A stretch of DNA of 64,000 bases from Muribaculaceae bacterium (lineage in GTDB: Bacteria > Bacteroidota > Bacteroidia > Bacteroidales > Muribaculaceae), in the NCBI GenBank assembly GCA_022510505.1, contig JAFLTL010000002.1:62001-126000 (forward strand), in the 5' to 3' direction. The notes under the pieces were generated by a model. That model ran no database searches and was not told where the DNA came from. It saw only the letters and a program-made list of their open reading frames with translations. Position 1 is the stretch's first letter. Each line of letters starts with the position of its first letter. The position numbers and the translations under genes are program-made. Below, piece by piece: positions 13,637 to 23,416 of the stretch.

Positions 13637-15250
13637 CTAATTACAAGAAGGGAAATTTTCTTGCTTTTCTCCCAAAGGATTATTGAAATAATTTGATTTT
13701 CTGATTTCTCCCGTCACACTACTAATATCATAGCTTTTCTCAAATCCTTCAAGGGGTACCAGTTGATGTTCTGTTTTTTTATACGTGCTCGTGGCAGGAT
13801 CTATCACCCAAACATATCCCGCCTCATCAATATATATACTGTTCTCGCCGTCAGTGAGATAAACATCACGGGCCGGACCTATGTTGAAGTATCTGGATCC
13901 TGAAAATACTCCGCTATTAGAATTAGACTTCATCGTTATTATATGTCCCATTCCGTTGAGAATATATTCCTTATATATCGGGAAGATATTACTATCGTAT
14001 TTCACGTTTTCATACAGATAGAATATCTTTTCCTCATCGTCGTCGTTACCATATAATTCGTACAAGCGCTCAATCTCTGCCAGTTTTTCACAGAAATTAG
14101 TTGCGCTCATTTCAGCAAAGATATCTATAAGACCTTTCACTTCAGCATCGGAGTAGATGCCCGGATAGGTGTGATATTGCGATTCTCGGGGATCTTCAGT
14201 ACTCCATTTGTCGATCACAATGGATAGGCCCGGTCCTATGCCGGGAATCAATGTGATGTTGAGTGTCATCATTTCACCGGCATGAAGAACCTTGTCATCA
14301 GTTCCATCTCCGATATCATAATCATTTCCGGTAATTCGTTCAAATTTCACATCATCGAATGTGCCGTAATATATATCTATATTATTGTTCTTATATTCTT
14401 CGTTCTTCAGTTTTACCTGAAAATTTATATCATCGAAGTTAATTTCTGGACATATATAGAACACATCGCTTCCTACCGCATCGTTTGCTATATAATAGGT
14501 TATACCATCATCCAAATTTTTTTCTTTTATTTGGACATAAGGACGATCCCCATTCTCAGGATGAGGATAGAAGGTTGCAGAAGTTGGCATTCCGATAAAA
14601 GTAACATCAGCTTTGAGATTCTTCTGCACTGCCCCACTGCTTTCTATAAGCTGAAAAGTACCGATTTTGATCTTCGACACTAAATGATGGAAAGTGAAAT
14701 CCACATACTTACCGTTTTCAACATAACTGTATGGGCCGGCTTTCGCACCAATAAACTTCTCAAGAATCTTATTATTGCCATATTCTTTATAACCCGCCGA
14801 GTCCGAAGAATTCTTAAATTCCACTGTCACTGGTTCCGGCGAGGGTGTGTAATCATCATTCCAAGGTATGGTCCACCCATAGAAAGTGTGTTGGGATTTA
14901 AGATCTAGCCACATCAGGGGCTCATTATCATCTAGAGCGTTCAATCGTCCTTCATATCCCGAAGGAACGTGATATATGCCGAATTTTGTAGAATCTTCAC
15001 CATCTATTTCAGTATCAAGTTCAATATAGAAATTGGTATCAAACAAATAAGAATTGACATAGGAGGTGGTAAACCGCGATTCAATTTGTTCCGATTCTAT
15101 TACTTTACCCCTAAATTCTATTGTTTCCTTCTCATTGTTATTGCTCTCGATAACATCCGTTTGACAGCTTACCACAAAAATAATCAACAATAGAATTGAA
15201 ATCGAGGGTATCGACAAAATCTTCTCGTTTGTTCTCATCATCAGCTTCAT
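13637..15250 (-). CDS. Fimbrillin-family lipoprotein (last gene of fimbrial operon)
   Basis: A 537-residue exported protein. ATGs at 15250, 15241 and 15238 are all possible; the signal is NEKILSIPSISILLLIIFVV followed by SC (lipobox VVSC). The N-terminal half has the fimbrillin pattern: beta strands, a FYGWTIPWN motif and DFTFHHLVSKIKIGT, typical of FimA/Mfa1-like fold proteins. After YHTYPGIYSDAEVKGLIDIF comes a second, probably beta-structured domain, a layout shared with neighbouring genes. It lies 16 bp after the preceding gene. It is likely an accessory or tip subunit of the type V pilus, exported as a lipoprotein and processed at the cell surface. Confidence 0.75.
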   Translation of the reverse strand: MKLMMRTNEKILSIPSISILLLIIFVVSCQTDVIESNNNEKETIEFRGKVIESEQIESRFTTSYVNSYLFDTNFYIELDTEIDGEDSTKFGIYHVPSGYEGRLNALDDNEPLMWLDLKSQHTFYGWTIPWNDDYTPSPEPVTVEFKNSSDSAGYKEYGNNKILEKFIGAKAGPYSYVENGKYVDFTFHHLVSKIKIGTFQLIESSGAVQKNLKADVTFIGMPTSATFYPHPENGDRPYVQIKEKNLDDGITYYIANDAVGSDVFYICPEINFDDINFQVKLKNEEYKNNNIDIYYGTFDDVKFERITGNDYDIGDGTDDKVLHAGEMMTLNITLIPGIGPGLSIVIDKWSTEDPRESQYHTYPGIYSDAEVKGLIDIFAEMSATNFCEKLAEIERLYELYGNDDDEEKIFYLYENVKYDSNIFPIYKEYILNGMGHIITMKSNSNSGVFSGSRYFNIGPARDVYLTDGENSIYIDEAGYVWVIDPATSTYKKTEHQLVPLEGFEKSYDISSVTGEIRKSNYFNNPLGEKQENFPSCN

Positions 15251-15266
15251 AATACGCCCGATTAAA

Positions 15267-17627
15267 TCAATTTAACACCGAAGGAAGAAATCCACCTATA
15301 AAATTAATCCCCGGAAAGGTATAGACAATTATATTTTTATTGGAATAATCCCCTTCAGTTTGACTATCCGGAATAATACCTGCAAAATTGCCGACATAAC
15401 TCTTTTCACCTTTAGGATATTCCAAAACAGAACCATAAGCTATTATATCCTTTATTTCATAATTATCCCCTTCACGTATTCTTCCAATTGCTCCACCTGT
15501 GCCATACACCACATTTTCAACTATTGACGATGTTCCATAAACCGCCACTGCCGAACGACAATCAACTACGGGCACACTTAATACGGTCCCTGTGATTCCT
15601 CCTGTGTAAGACACGCTTGTTATTGACTTGTAAGGCTTACTTACTCCGGCTTTTATTGTTCCTCCTACAATACAGGACTCAAGCATGGCATCAGCCTCGG
15701 CCGACGATGTTGTGGACACTTGAAGCTGTCCGGCTATCCCCCCCATATAAGATGTTACACCGGTGCTCTCAGTTCCGTCAATCCTGATATCAGTTAATAT
15801 CACACCCTTTATGAACCCCTGGGATTCACCAACAAAGCCACCTACAGAATAAGACCCCAAATCTCCCTTGCATTTATTGGTTATACTTATTTTAGGAGTT
15901 CCCGATTGTGGTGACACCTCTGATATATTACCCATCCCGGCATTCTGTCCGACTATTCCTCCTATCAGTACTGACGCATTTACCTCATTATCCGACCCTC
16001 CTTGATTATCCGACTCTCCTTGGACGATAATATTGAAATCCCCCGACATGGCTACTTCTTCTATCGAACCCGTATTGGAACCAACCACTCCCCCGATATT
16101 ATGGGTCTCTTGGCCTTCAGGATCAAGACTTCTCACGTTTACTGTCAGATTAACATTGGATAACCTGATATTCTCTATCGCTCCGCTTTCCCAGTTCCAC
16201 ATGCAAAGAGCTCCGTTTCGACTCATATCATCATTTTCTGAGTCATTTTCGTAAGAGGTCGTAGTTATTTTTACATCTTTTAAGCCTAAATTCCGGATTG
16301 TACCATAATTATAGCGAATCAAACAGCTTACAACATTTTTTATATAATGATAATCCCCGTCAAATATAGAGCCGGCCATATTATTGGGACGAAAACTGGA
16401 ATCTTTAAATCCCTTATAATCAAAGTTTTTGAAATCGATATTATGTAAAAGCTTGGTTCCTGTAGATGTTTTTTCCAGAATTTTAACATCATCGGAATTT
16501 GTATAATCCGTTTGATTTGAAACAGATTTTAAGAACTCTTCGACGTCAACATCAAAATATTCATCACTTTCATCCCAACCTTCTCCCGAAGGTGGAATAT
16601 TGATTGTAATACCGGGTGATTTCGTGATCGTAAGAGTGTAGGGTGTGTTTGACTTTAAATCAGGTTTGTTATTTGTTATCGAGGTGCCATCGGGTGCACT
16701 GGGTATTACGGTATAATCATATTCAAGATATTTATACACAGTTGAATCAGTTGCCGGATAGATTATTTCGAATTTTTCGTAAAATCCGGGTTCAAGAAAA
16801 TAACCCGCAGTCGTCACACCATTAGGATATGTATCGGTTTTGATACCCGAATCGACAACGGCTTTAGCTGCGATAAACAACTCGGGAGTGTACTTGCTGT
16901 CAGGCATCTGACAGAAGTCAAACTTCAATGTTGGGCCTTTCCCGTCAGTTCTCTCCCCTAAAGATATCTGAAAGGCATTGTTGAACTGAAGGTAGCTGTT
17001 GGTGGCTTCATCTTTCGGACCATTTGTGGTGAACCAATAACTGTCGGATACCATCGGTTCAAGATCCACCAGTGTGAGATAAGCACAGATATGTGAAAAC
17101 TGAAGCCTTACTGCATGTCCGTACGGTATGTCCCCGTCTGATACGGCTTTTAAGGGATCGGTGGTTGCCGTAAGATTTGAAAGTCTGAACTGTTCTGTTG
17201 GGCTTGTGCCGGTTAAAACACCGTTGCTTTCGCTTATGTAAAATGCCTCAAAAGTTCCTGTGGTTGCTACTGCCGGCCAAGTGAGAGTTGAACCGTCTAC
17301 TTCAACCCAATTTTTTCCATTATATCTTAAAGCTCCATATCGCGAAACTTCATCCTCCTCATACTCATCACCTGTAGCCCCGTCTTTAAGGTATTTGATT
17401 TTAAATGTTCCTATAATATGGATCATATCGCCATCGGTAAAAAACTCTACTCCATTAGAGTTATTGGTAGCTCTTGTTTCACGTGCTTCAGGCAGTCGGA
17501 AATCAAAATCTACAATTAACTCATCATTATAAAATTCTGATGGCGAATTAATTTTCAATTCGTCGGTACAAGCGGTTAGTAAAAGAATCACAGTCAGTTG
17601 TAATATGATGATTAAATGTCTTTTCAT
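15267..17627 (-). CDS. Large fimbrillin-family protein with GLUG-type repeats
   Basis: A 786-residue lipoprotein. The ATG at 17627 is preferred because it starts the signal MKRHLIIILQLTVILLLTAC. The N-terminal fimbrillin-like domain (about 20-340; FTDGDMIHIIGTFK, LRLQ-type HICAYLTL) is followed by a right-handed beta-helix-like region. That region has repeated GLUG-like units: IGGVVGSNTGSIEE, IGGIVGQNAGMGNI, VGGFVGESQGFIKG, MGGIAGQLQ and TGGITGTV. GLUG repeats are typical of secreted adhesins. The protein is therefore a good candidate for the adhesive tip of this pilus. This is an inference from domain architecture; the binding partner is unknown. Confidence 0.78.
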   Translation of the reverse strand: MKRHLIIILQLTVILLLTACTDELKINSPSEFYNDELIVDFDFRLPEARETRATNNSNGVEFFTDGDMIHIIGTFKIKYLKDGATGDEYEEDEVSRYGALRYNGKNWVEVDGSTLTWPAVATTGTFEAFYISESNGVLTGTSPTEQFRLSNLTATTDPLKAVSDGDIPYGHAVRLQFSHICAYLTLVDLEPMVSDSYWFTTNGPKDEATNSYLQFNNAFQISLGERTDGKGPTLKFDFCQMPDSKYTPELFIAAKAVVDSGIKTDTYPNGVTTAGYFLEPGFYEKFEIIYPATDSTVYKYLEYDYTVIPSAPDGTSITNNKPDLKSNTPYTLTITKSPGITINIPPSGEGWDESDEYFDVDVEEFLKSVSNQTDYTNSDDVKILEKTSTGTKLLHNIDFKNFDYKGFKDSSFRPNNMAGSIFDGDYHYIKNVVSCLIRYNYGTIRNLGLKDVKITTTSYENDSENDDMSRNGALCMWNWESGAIENIRLSNVNLTVNVRSLDPEGQETHNIGGVVGSNTGSIEEVAMSGDFNIIVQGESDNQGGSDNEVNASVLIGGIVGQNAGMGNISEVSPQSGTPKISITNKCKGDLGSYSVGGFVGESQGFIKGVILTDIRIDGTESTGVTSYMGGIAGQLQVSTTSSAEADAMLESCIVGGTIKAGVSKPYKSITSVSYTGGITGTVLSVPVVDCRSAVAVYGTSSIVENVVYGTGGAIGRIREGDNYEIKDIIAYGSVLEYPKGEKSYVGNFAGIIPDSQTEGDYSNKNIIVYTFPGINFIGGFLPSVLN

Positions 17628-17668
17628 TTCAATTTTTTTACGAAAAAATGTTTCAAAAGTCTCAGTTA

Positions 17669-19414
17669 TCATTCAAAAACTACATCCGATGCATCAACAT
17701 TCTCTATAGTATAATTTCCTGTGGGATCGGTTCCAACTATCTTCGGCGCTGAACTGGATGTACTTGATCCTATTAAGAAACCTTCTAACTGGCAATCTCT
17801 CACTGTTCCGCCATTCATTGAACCGGCCAACATCCCGGCAGGACCTTTAGGATTCACGAGATTTCCGTTTATTATATTACAATTTATTATGGAAGCACCG
17901 GTCATGGTATTTGCAATAATTCCTGCTGCTGATGTGTTATTTTCATTATCTATCAAAGGATTCATAAAATCAAAATTCTGCACAGATCCGGGATTCTCAT
18001 TTGAATCATTGGGCTTCATTTCTCCAATAAAGGTCTTAGTTAGGCCTTTGATCTTAAAATTGATGAATTTACTGTTTGAAAGTATCGAACTCTTTCCGTC
18101 AATCACATCTTGAAGTAACGGAATTATAACCTCTCCACTTGGTTCAAGAGTATCTCCCTGTTCATTTTCGTAAGGTAAAGGGGTATAATTCGTAAAATCA
18201 AGATCAGCCAGAACATAGAAATGCCAGGATAATTTTCCATTAGCATCTAAATATTTATCACCATAGTCCAATAATGCTTTCTGTTTTTCCACATCTGACT
18301 GTGACACAATATAGGCATTATAATCTCTGACCCAAGATGCAAATTCCGTAATATTATTTATTCCTCTTGTGCGTTCATCGGTCAGATTTATCTCATCTTC
18401 CCATGGCTGTATAGGAAAAGGATTGACTGTGGGAACCAGTTCCTTCATGGTTATCTCAAGGGGATATCTCCATCCGGGTTGAACTTTCTTGGTATTTGCA
18501 TAAAGCTGTAAACTTGACACACGTTGAAGATAACCTTCATTATCATAAAGCTCAATATAGTCTACCGTGGAGTAGTTATTATCAAGCGATGGTACAATGA
18601 CATACCATGCAGGCGTTCCAACCGGGTCATTGTTCTCAGTTATACCGTAATTATACCCTCTCCAGGCACCCCATCTTCTTGCCTGATCTTTGGATAAATC
18701 TGAATTTTCATCATATATAAATGAAGGTGTACACGACCAAGAGGCTTCTTCCGACGACGCTATAATCTTGATATGGGTGATTGGTTCACTCATTACAACA
18801 GTTATAGCCCAACGACCTTCGGGAGGAGAGTCAAAACCCTCGCCTCTCATAATAATAAGCTCACTGAATCCATGTTGAAATGTTCCGTATAACGCCATGT
18901 CTTTACCCTGGTTGCTTCCCAATATATTCAGAGAGTTCGACCTCAGAAAATCCACACACCTCAACGTATCATTTCCTTCAGCATTAGTTCTGAGTGCCAT
19001 TCCGTTTTCGGAAATATTTTCATCATAAGGGAAATACATGAAAACTTCCGAACCATTCATATATGTCGGACTGAATATGGCCCCATTTTCAGGATCTTTA
19101 AACTGTGTGCTATCATATTCTAGCTTCTGATTTATAAAGGGTTCTGAACCATCAAACCCGGAAGAGAAATTACCTCCTGAAGAATAAAAACCCATCATGT
19201 CGCCCTCCTGAAAGTTTGTAAACGACCATTGGTCATCAATTTCCGTACGAATAGCCCGTGAAGTTACATGGCTTTTCCCTGAAATTTGAGCCCTTATTAT
19301 TACAGGAAATCCTTCCGTGGAGTGGATCCCCGGTGTATTTTCTTGTGTGCAGCAAGTTAATGATATGGTTCCAAGAAATGCTGCCATATAATTTAATATT
19401 TCCCGTTTTTTCAT
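17669..19414 (-). CDS. Fimbrillin-family lipoprotein
   Basis: A 581-residue lipoprotein with signal MKKREILNYMAAFLGTISLT followed by CC. The fimbrillin-like N-terminal domain includes FQEGDMMGFYSSGG and YMNGSEVFMYFPYDE. A linker with NPFPIQPWEDEINLTDERTR leads to a C-terminal domain. That domain starts INNITEFASWVRDYNAY and ends in GLUG-like short repeats (SAAGIIANTMTGASIINCNI, PAGMLAGSMNGGTVRDCQL). This mirrors the domain order of the next downstream gene, suggesting paralogy. It is probably a minor or tip pilin. Confidence 0.75.
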   Translation of the reverse strand: MKKREILNYMAAFLGTISLTCCTQENTPGIHSTEGFPVIIRAQISGKSHVTSRAIRTEIDDQWSFTNFQEGDMMGFYSSGGNFSSGFDGSEPFINQKLEYDSTQFKDPENGAIFSPTYMNGSEVFMYFPYDENISENGMALRTNAEGNDTLRCVDFLRSNSLNILGSNQGKDMALYGTFQHGFSELIIMRGEGFDSPPEGRWAITVVMSEPITHIKIIASSEEASWSCTPSFIYDENSDLSKDQARRWGAWRGYNYGITENNDPVGTPAWYVIVPSLDNNYSTVDYIELYDNEGYLQRVSSLQLYANTKKVQPGWRYPLEITMKELVPTVNPFPIQPWEDEINLTDERTRGINNITEFASWVRDYNAYIVSQSDVEKQKALLDYGDKYLDANGKLSWHFYVLADLDFTNYTPLPYENEQGDTLEPSGEVIIPLLQDVIDGKSSILSNSKFINFKIKGLTKTFIGEMKPNDSNENPGSVQNFDFMNPLIDNENNTSAAGIIANTMTGASIINCNIINGNLVNPKGPAGMLAGSMNGGTVRDCQLEGFLIGSSTSSSAPKIVGTDPTGNYTIENVDASDVVFE

Positions 19415-19425
19415 CTCACAATTTC

Positions 19426-20871
19426 TTAATCAAAAGGAGTTTTAGATCTCTCTGACAAAATATCGTGCAATTGAACTGCAGTCACACTTTTAGGATCATC
19501 TGTCCCAACCCGGATATATACGCTGTAATTGTTAAAGTTAAATGTATATTCGGCATGAGTATCATCGGGTTCCATTTTTCCGTAGAGTTCATTAATATCA
19601 TTGATCTGAAGAAGGAGCGTATTGAAAATGTTGAAATTCCATTGACTCTTTTCTTCGGAGAACCAGCCGTATCGTTGTAGCTGATATGTGTTGCTAGCCT
19701 GATAATATTCTATCATTTTATTAAATTCTGCAGCTGTATAAATGCCGGCCTGGTGAGCCTCAAGATCAAATTCTCCTTTATCAACCCACTCTACAACCGT
19801 TACCGGCATAAATGCCAGTTCAGGAGGATCGGCTGAAATGACCGTCCTGATTGTTAGAACATGTTCCTTCAGAAAAGACAAGGTAACGGGATAAGGGTTC
19901 TGAGACTCAGAGGAGCCTGGAGGATCTATTTCCATTGCATGAGGCAACACTCCTGAGAATCTGGTTCCATTCTTTAATTGGATGGTCAGTCGTGGACGAT
20001 TTTCGTTATCAAGAAGTTCCTGAGGCGGCAAAATACAACTTTGACTTAAATATGTCAGAAAACCATTATCATTTGGCCATTTACCAGCCCATGATATGAG
20101 TTCTTCTTCCACCGAAGTAGATTCATTCACCAATATAATGTCTCCATAGGATTCAGGATAATCGTAAACTAACGTCAAAAGTCCTGTAAGACGGTCAAAG
20201 GTTTTAGGAGCGAGATTTATATTAGAGATCCAAACCTTCGCACCTACTAAATCGAGTTGACTATCCGTATCGTAGGTTCTGTCGGCCGTGATTTGAACCT
20301 GCACGCGCGACATGTTATGATGCAAGTCAAAATTTATAGTTCCCGTTGTGTTTTTTTGAACAGTTGTCGTACCCCAAAGAAGGTCATTGGACGGATTTGC
20401 CGGATTATAAAGTCCTGCTATAAACGGATTTTCTTCGTTAAACTCTACTAAAGTGACATTATTTTGATCAGTTGAAAGTTCAGGAGATACATTATCCAAA
20501 TAAAACACCGGATTACTCCCACCAACCTGAAGCCACTTAAAAGGTTCATCTCCTGGGGTAGACACAAAACCTATCTGAGGATTTGCACTATCACTACCGA
20601 ATACAACATCGCCTAAAGAATAGGATTCATCGGACGCTATGGGATAAGAGAGATAATATGTTCCCGACGTTACCGTGGTGGTCCCGTTTTCATCCCTACT
20701 ATATATCTCTCGGCTAATACCCGCACTCACTGTCAATATAACATCCTCTTCAGGGGGTAAAACTGACGGACTCTCTTGGGAACAACCCGCACTCATCAGT
20801 AGAATTCCGGCATAAATTCCTAAAAATCCTATGAATTTTATATTATGTCTCAGATTAGCAACCAAAAACAT
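19426..20871 (-). CDS. Fimbrillin-family lipoprotein
   Basis: A 481-residue protein with a signal sequence ending GILLMSAGCSQ (lipobox SAGC). The fimbrillin region includes FKWLQVGGSNPVFYLDNVSP and FDLHHNMSRVQVQIT, the latter equivalent to the HHLVSKIKI motif of the last operon gene. The junction motif VDKGEFDLEAHQAGIYTAAE then FNKMIEYY precedes a C-terminal domain. It therefore shares its architecture with the protein at 13637. It probably acts as an accessory pilin. It lies 11 bp from both neighbouring genes. Confidence 0.75.
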   Translation of the reverse strand: MFLVANLRHNIKFIGFLGIYAGILLMSAGCSQESPSVLPPEEDVILTVSAGISREIYSRDENGTTTVTSGTYYLSYPIASDESYSLGDVVFGSDSANPQIGFVSTPGDEPFKWLQVGGSNPVFYLDNVSPELSTDQNNVTLVEFNEENPFIAGLYNPANPSNDLLWGTTTVQKNTTGTINFDLHHNMSRVQVQITADRTYDTDSQLDLVGAKVWISNINLAPKTFDRLTGLLTLVYDYPESYGDIILVNESTSVEEELISWAGKWPNDNGFLTYLSQSCILPPQELLDNENRPRLTIQLKNGTRFSGVLPHAMEIDPPGSSESQNPYPVTLSFLKEHVLTIRTVISADPPELAFMPVTVVEWVDKGEFDLEAHQAGIYTAAEFNKMIEYYQASNTYQLQRYGWFSEEKSQWNFNIFNTLLLQINDINELYGKMEPDDTHAEYTFNFNNYSVYIRVGTDDPKSVTAVQLHDILSERSKTPFD

Positions 20872-20882
20872 TCCTTCTGAAA

Positions 20883-22082
20883 TTAATTTGAGTCGTTCGT
20901 CTCATCTTTTGTTACAGTCATATCGGTAACACCATTTGACCATGGAAGAATTTTCGCCCCTATAAGAATTGTCTCGTTTGTTTTTCGAGGTAAATATAGA
21001 TATAACTGCTGGAGTGTGCCCTGGGTCAGATTGTAATTACCGCTATCGCCCACAACTTGATTTCCTGAAAAATAAAAATATCGGTTATTGCCTTCATGAT
21101 CTTTCAGAACAAAACATAAAAAATTGTTTCCGAAAGTCTGAGCCGGGAATAAAACACTGAAATTATATGCTCTTACATTATCTGTGTTTTCCCCATTATA
21201 GGTAGGATAATATTCCTTTACATTCTCCAAAGTATATATACTATCATTATCAGGATGCTGATACATCCGGATATTATGCTTATTACCGTAGGCGTTAGTG
21301 AGAGGTGCGTCAGTATCGCTGCTTCGGTTAGCACGCCATTCCACATTAAATTCTGTATTTGCGTCAAGTAAGAAGGCACCTAAAAGTGAACCTTCATCAT
21401 ATCCGGAATAATGGTATTCACTTCCGTCATTGGCTTCACTTTCGTAGACCGGCACATATAACGTGACTTTTAAATATACCATCAAATGATATAACCGGAA
21501 TCTTAATCGGGAATTTAAAGCCGATGTAGCATGATAGGCTCCCATTATATCCGACATCATGAAGTTGTCTTTTTTGGTCTGATCTGCTTGTACTTCAAAA
21601 GTCACCTTGTTCTTAACCGGAAAGAAAAATGAATAAAACGAGAACGCATTGCCCACCGATCCCAATTGCCTTACACGTCTCCAATTAATAACATTTCCCG
21701 TTTCTTCGGCGACTTTAAAATTATATTCTTTATTCCAGTTGGATTCTTCATTCTCATAATATTTATAAACATAACATAGAGAACCTTCTTCAGCTGTCAG
21801 ATTTGTAAAATTAGGATTCTCTGAGGCTCCCAACTGAGATATGTATAACAGACTCTCGTCGTCGGTAAACGAATTTATGATAATTGGATCTACATCACCG
21901 GGATATTCTGTCGTGCTCCTACTTTGTATTGGATCTGAACAAACAACCGTTATCTGAGAAACTGAACCATTGTCATCCGGCTCAAGATCTCTATGATCAA
22001 CACACGACACTATAGTGAGCGTACTGATCAAAAACAAAACATTGTATATGTGATTAAATATTTTTCTCATCGGCTTCCTCAT
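20883..22082 (-). CDS. Fimbrillin-family lipoprotein
   Basis: A 399-residue lipoprotein. The start is at 22082 (MRKPMRKIF), or at the second Met, 12 bases in. The signal ends LISTLTIVSCVDH (lipobox IVSC). A typical single fimbrillin domain follows, with FSFYSFFFPVKNKVTFEVQA, RLRFRLYHLMVYLKVTLYVP and a C-terminal strand ILIGAKILPWSNGVTDMTV. There is no extra C-terminal module. The gene lies 6 bp after the previous stop. Its size and simple architecture fit a minor structural subunit. Confidence 0.75.
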   Translation of the reverse strand: MRKPMRKIFNHIYNVLFLISTLTIVSCVDHRDLEPDDNGSVSQITVVCSDPIQSRSTTEYPGDVDPIIINSFTDDESLLYISQLGASENPNFTNLTAEEGSLCYVYKYYENEESNWNKEYNFKVAEETGNVINWRRVRQLGSVGNAFSFYSFFFPVKNKVTFEVQADQTKKDNFMMSDIMGAYHATSALNSRLRFRLYHLMVYLKVTLYVPVYESEANDGSEYHYSGYDEGSLLGAFLLDANTEFNVEWRANRSSDTDAPLTNAYGNKHNIRMYQHPDNDSIYTLENVKEYYPTYNGENTDNVRAYNFSVLFPAQTFGNNFLCFVLKDHEGNNRYFYFSGNQVVGDSGNYNLTQGTLQQLYLYLPRKTNETILIGAKILPWSNGVTDMTVTKDETNDSN

Positions 22083-22088
22083 GTAAAC

Positions 22089-23399
22089 CTATATTCCAAG
22101 ACCGGGGTTTGAACCTTCAGTAACCCATCCTCTAATATAGTTGTAGTTCCAGTCGGCTATCTCAGCATAAACTTCAACATCACCCTGCGACATATCGATA
22201 TTTATAATGACAAACGTGTTTCTGAATAAGGCCTGAAGATTGGAAATGGCTACATTCACGAATTCAGGTGCTTCTTTCCCCTCTGCCGTATCTGTGAATA
22301 TAATAGTCAAATAATACGTTTGAGTATCCGTAGACTCTTCAGTTTCCGGATTTAGAAAATTTCGGCTCTCGGGGACATAAAAGGGTCCTGCTATATAACT
22401 TCCCGGAATAGGTTGCGTTGGATCTTCCGGATTCTCAGTCAATTCACCCACCACAAATTTCTCACCCTCTTCCACAAATATTTCTTCTATATAGTCCTCT
22501 TTTGGAATAGAATAATTCGTGATCCATCCATATTTTTCATTGAAACCCATATTGGGGTAATAGCCTGAATTCTGCCACGACAGTTGTGAAATTTCTGCAA
22601 GCCAGTCTACCCAATAGTAGCTTTTTTCATCTATTTTCTTAATGGAATCAGCTTCTCCAACATTTCCCAACAGATAATTGCTTGTGTTGACGTAGTTCAA
22701 CGATATACCCTCAACCAAAACCGCGGCATCTCGATGGTTCGTGAAATTGAAGATGAATTTCGCTGCCACTGGTATCATATACATCGACAGCTCCATATAA
22801 TTCTTCTCACCGGCTATATCCATACTATATACGGAAGTATAAGGCAAGAATACGTTTCCTTCAGAAGAGGCTTCGTACCCTGGAGAAAAATAGGCTTCTT
22901 TCAATATCTTAATCAGATTATCGGCAGGCTGCCCGTCCTGATATTCCCCAAGAAGGTCAGATATTGTTGTTGGAGTTTCCACCGGCAACGTGTTATCGGA
23001 ATATGACATTCCCGACACCGATTCTTCATTCGCAATCATAAAGAATGTTTTCTTCCCTTCCTTCGTCCGCCAAAGAAAATCATATTGAAAATCGGTTGCC
23101 GGAATACCTCCGGGAATTTTAACCTCAATAAATTTGTTGAATTCAACCGTGTCTTTTCCGGTCTCAGTGTCAGTGCCTATCATTATGATATGCATGCTCT
23201 TTATCATTTCTTTCGATTCGCTATTACCGGAGTTATTCGTAGCCCTGGAGCTAACCGGCGATATATGAATTGACAGTTGAACCGGACCGTTGGCAGGCAA
23301 AGGTGTAGTCGAGGGTTCGCTTGAACTACACGACCCGACTATAATCTGCAAAAAAATACAGATAATGAGAAAAAATATATGACGGGTTACTCCTTGCAT
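22089..23399 (-). CDS. Fimbrial subunit lipoprotein (Mfa/FimA-like N-terminus)
   Basis: A 436-residue lipoprotein with signal ending LQIIVGSCSSS (lipobox VGSC). The N-terminal domain (VQLSIHISPVSSRATNNSGN, then MIKSMHIIMIGTDTETGKDT and FFMIANE) follows the pattern of the FimA/Mfa1 N-terminal domain. The Arg in SSRAT is a plausible protease processing site by analogy with gingipain processing in Porphyromonas. The C-terminal part ends ADWNYNYIRGWVTEGSNPGL, with the conserved final W/Y strand. It directly follows the anchor gene, the place where tip-complex subunits are encoded in mfa and fim operons. Confidence 0.8.
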   Translation of the reverse strand: MQGVTRHIFFLIICIFLQIIVGSCSSSEPSTTPLPANGPVQLSIHISPVSSRATNNSGNSESKEMIKSMHIIMIGTDTETGKDTVEFNKFIEVKIPGGIPATDFQYDFLWRTKEGKKTFFMIANEESVSGMSYSDNTLPVETPTTISDLLGEYQDGQPADNLIKILKEAYFSPGYEASSEGNVFLPYTSVYSMDIAGEKNYMELSMYMIPVAAKFIFNFTNHRDAAVLVEGISLNYVNTSNYLLGNVGEADSIKKIDEKSYYWVDWLAEISQLSWQNSGYYPNMGFNEKYGWITNYSIPKEDYIEEIFVEEGEKFVVGELTENPEDPTQPIPGSYIAGPFYVPESRNFLNPETEESTDTQTYYLTIIFTDTAEGKEAPEFVNVAISNLQALFRNTFVIINIDMSQGDVEVYAEIADWNYNYIRGWVTEGSNPGLGI

Positions 23400-23416
23400 C
23401 TGCTCCCTCGAATACG

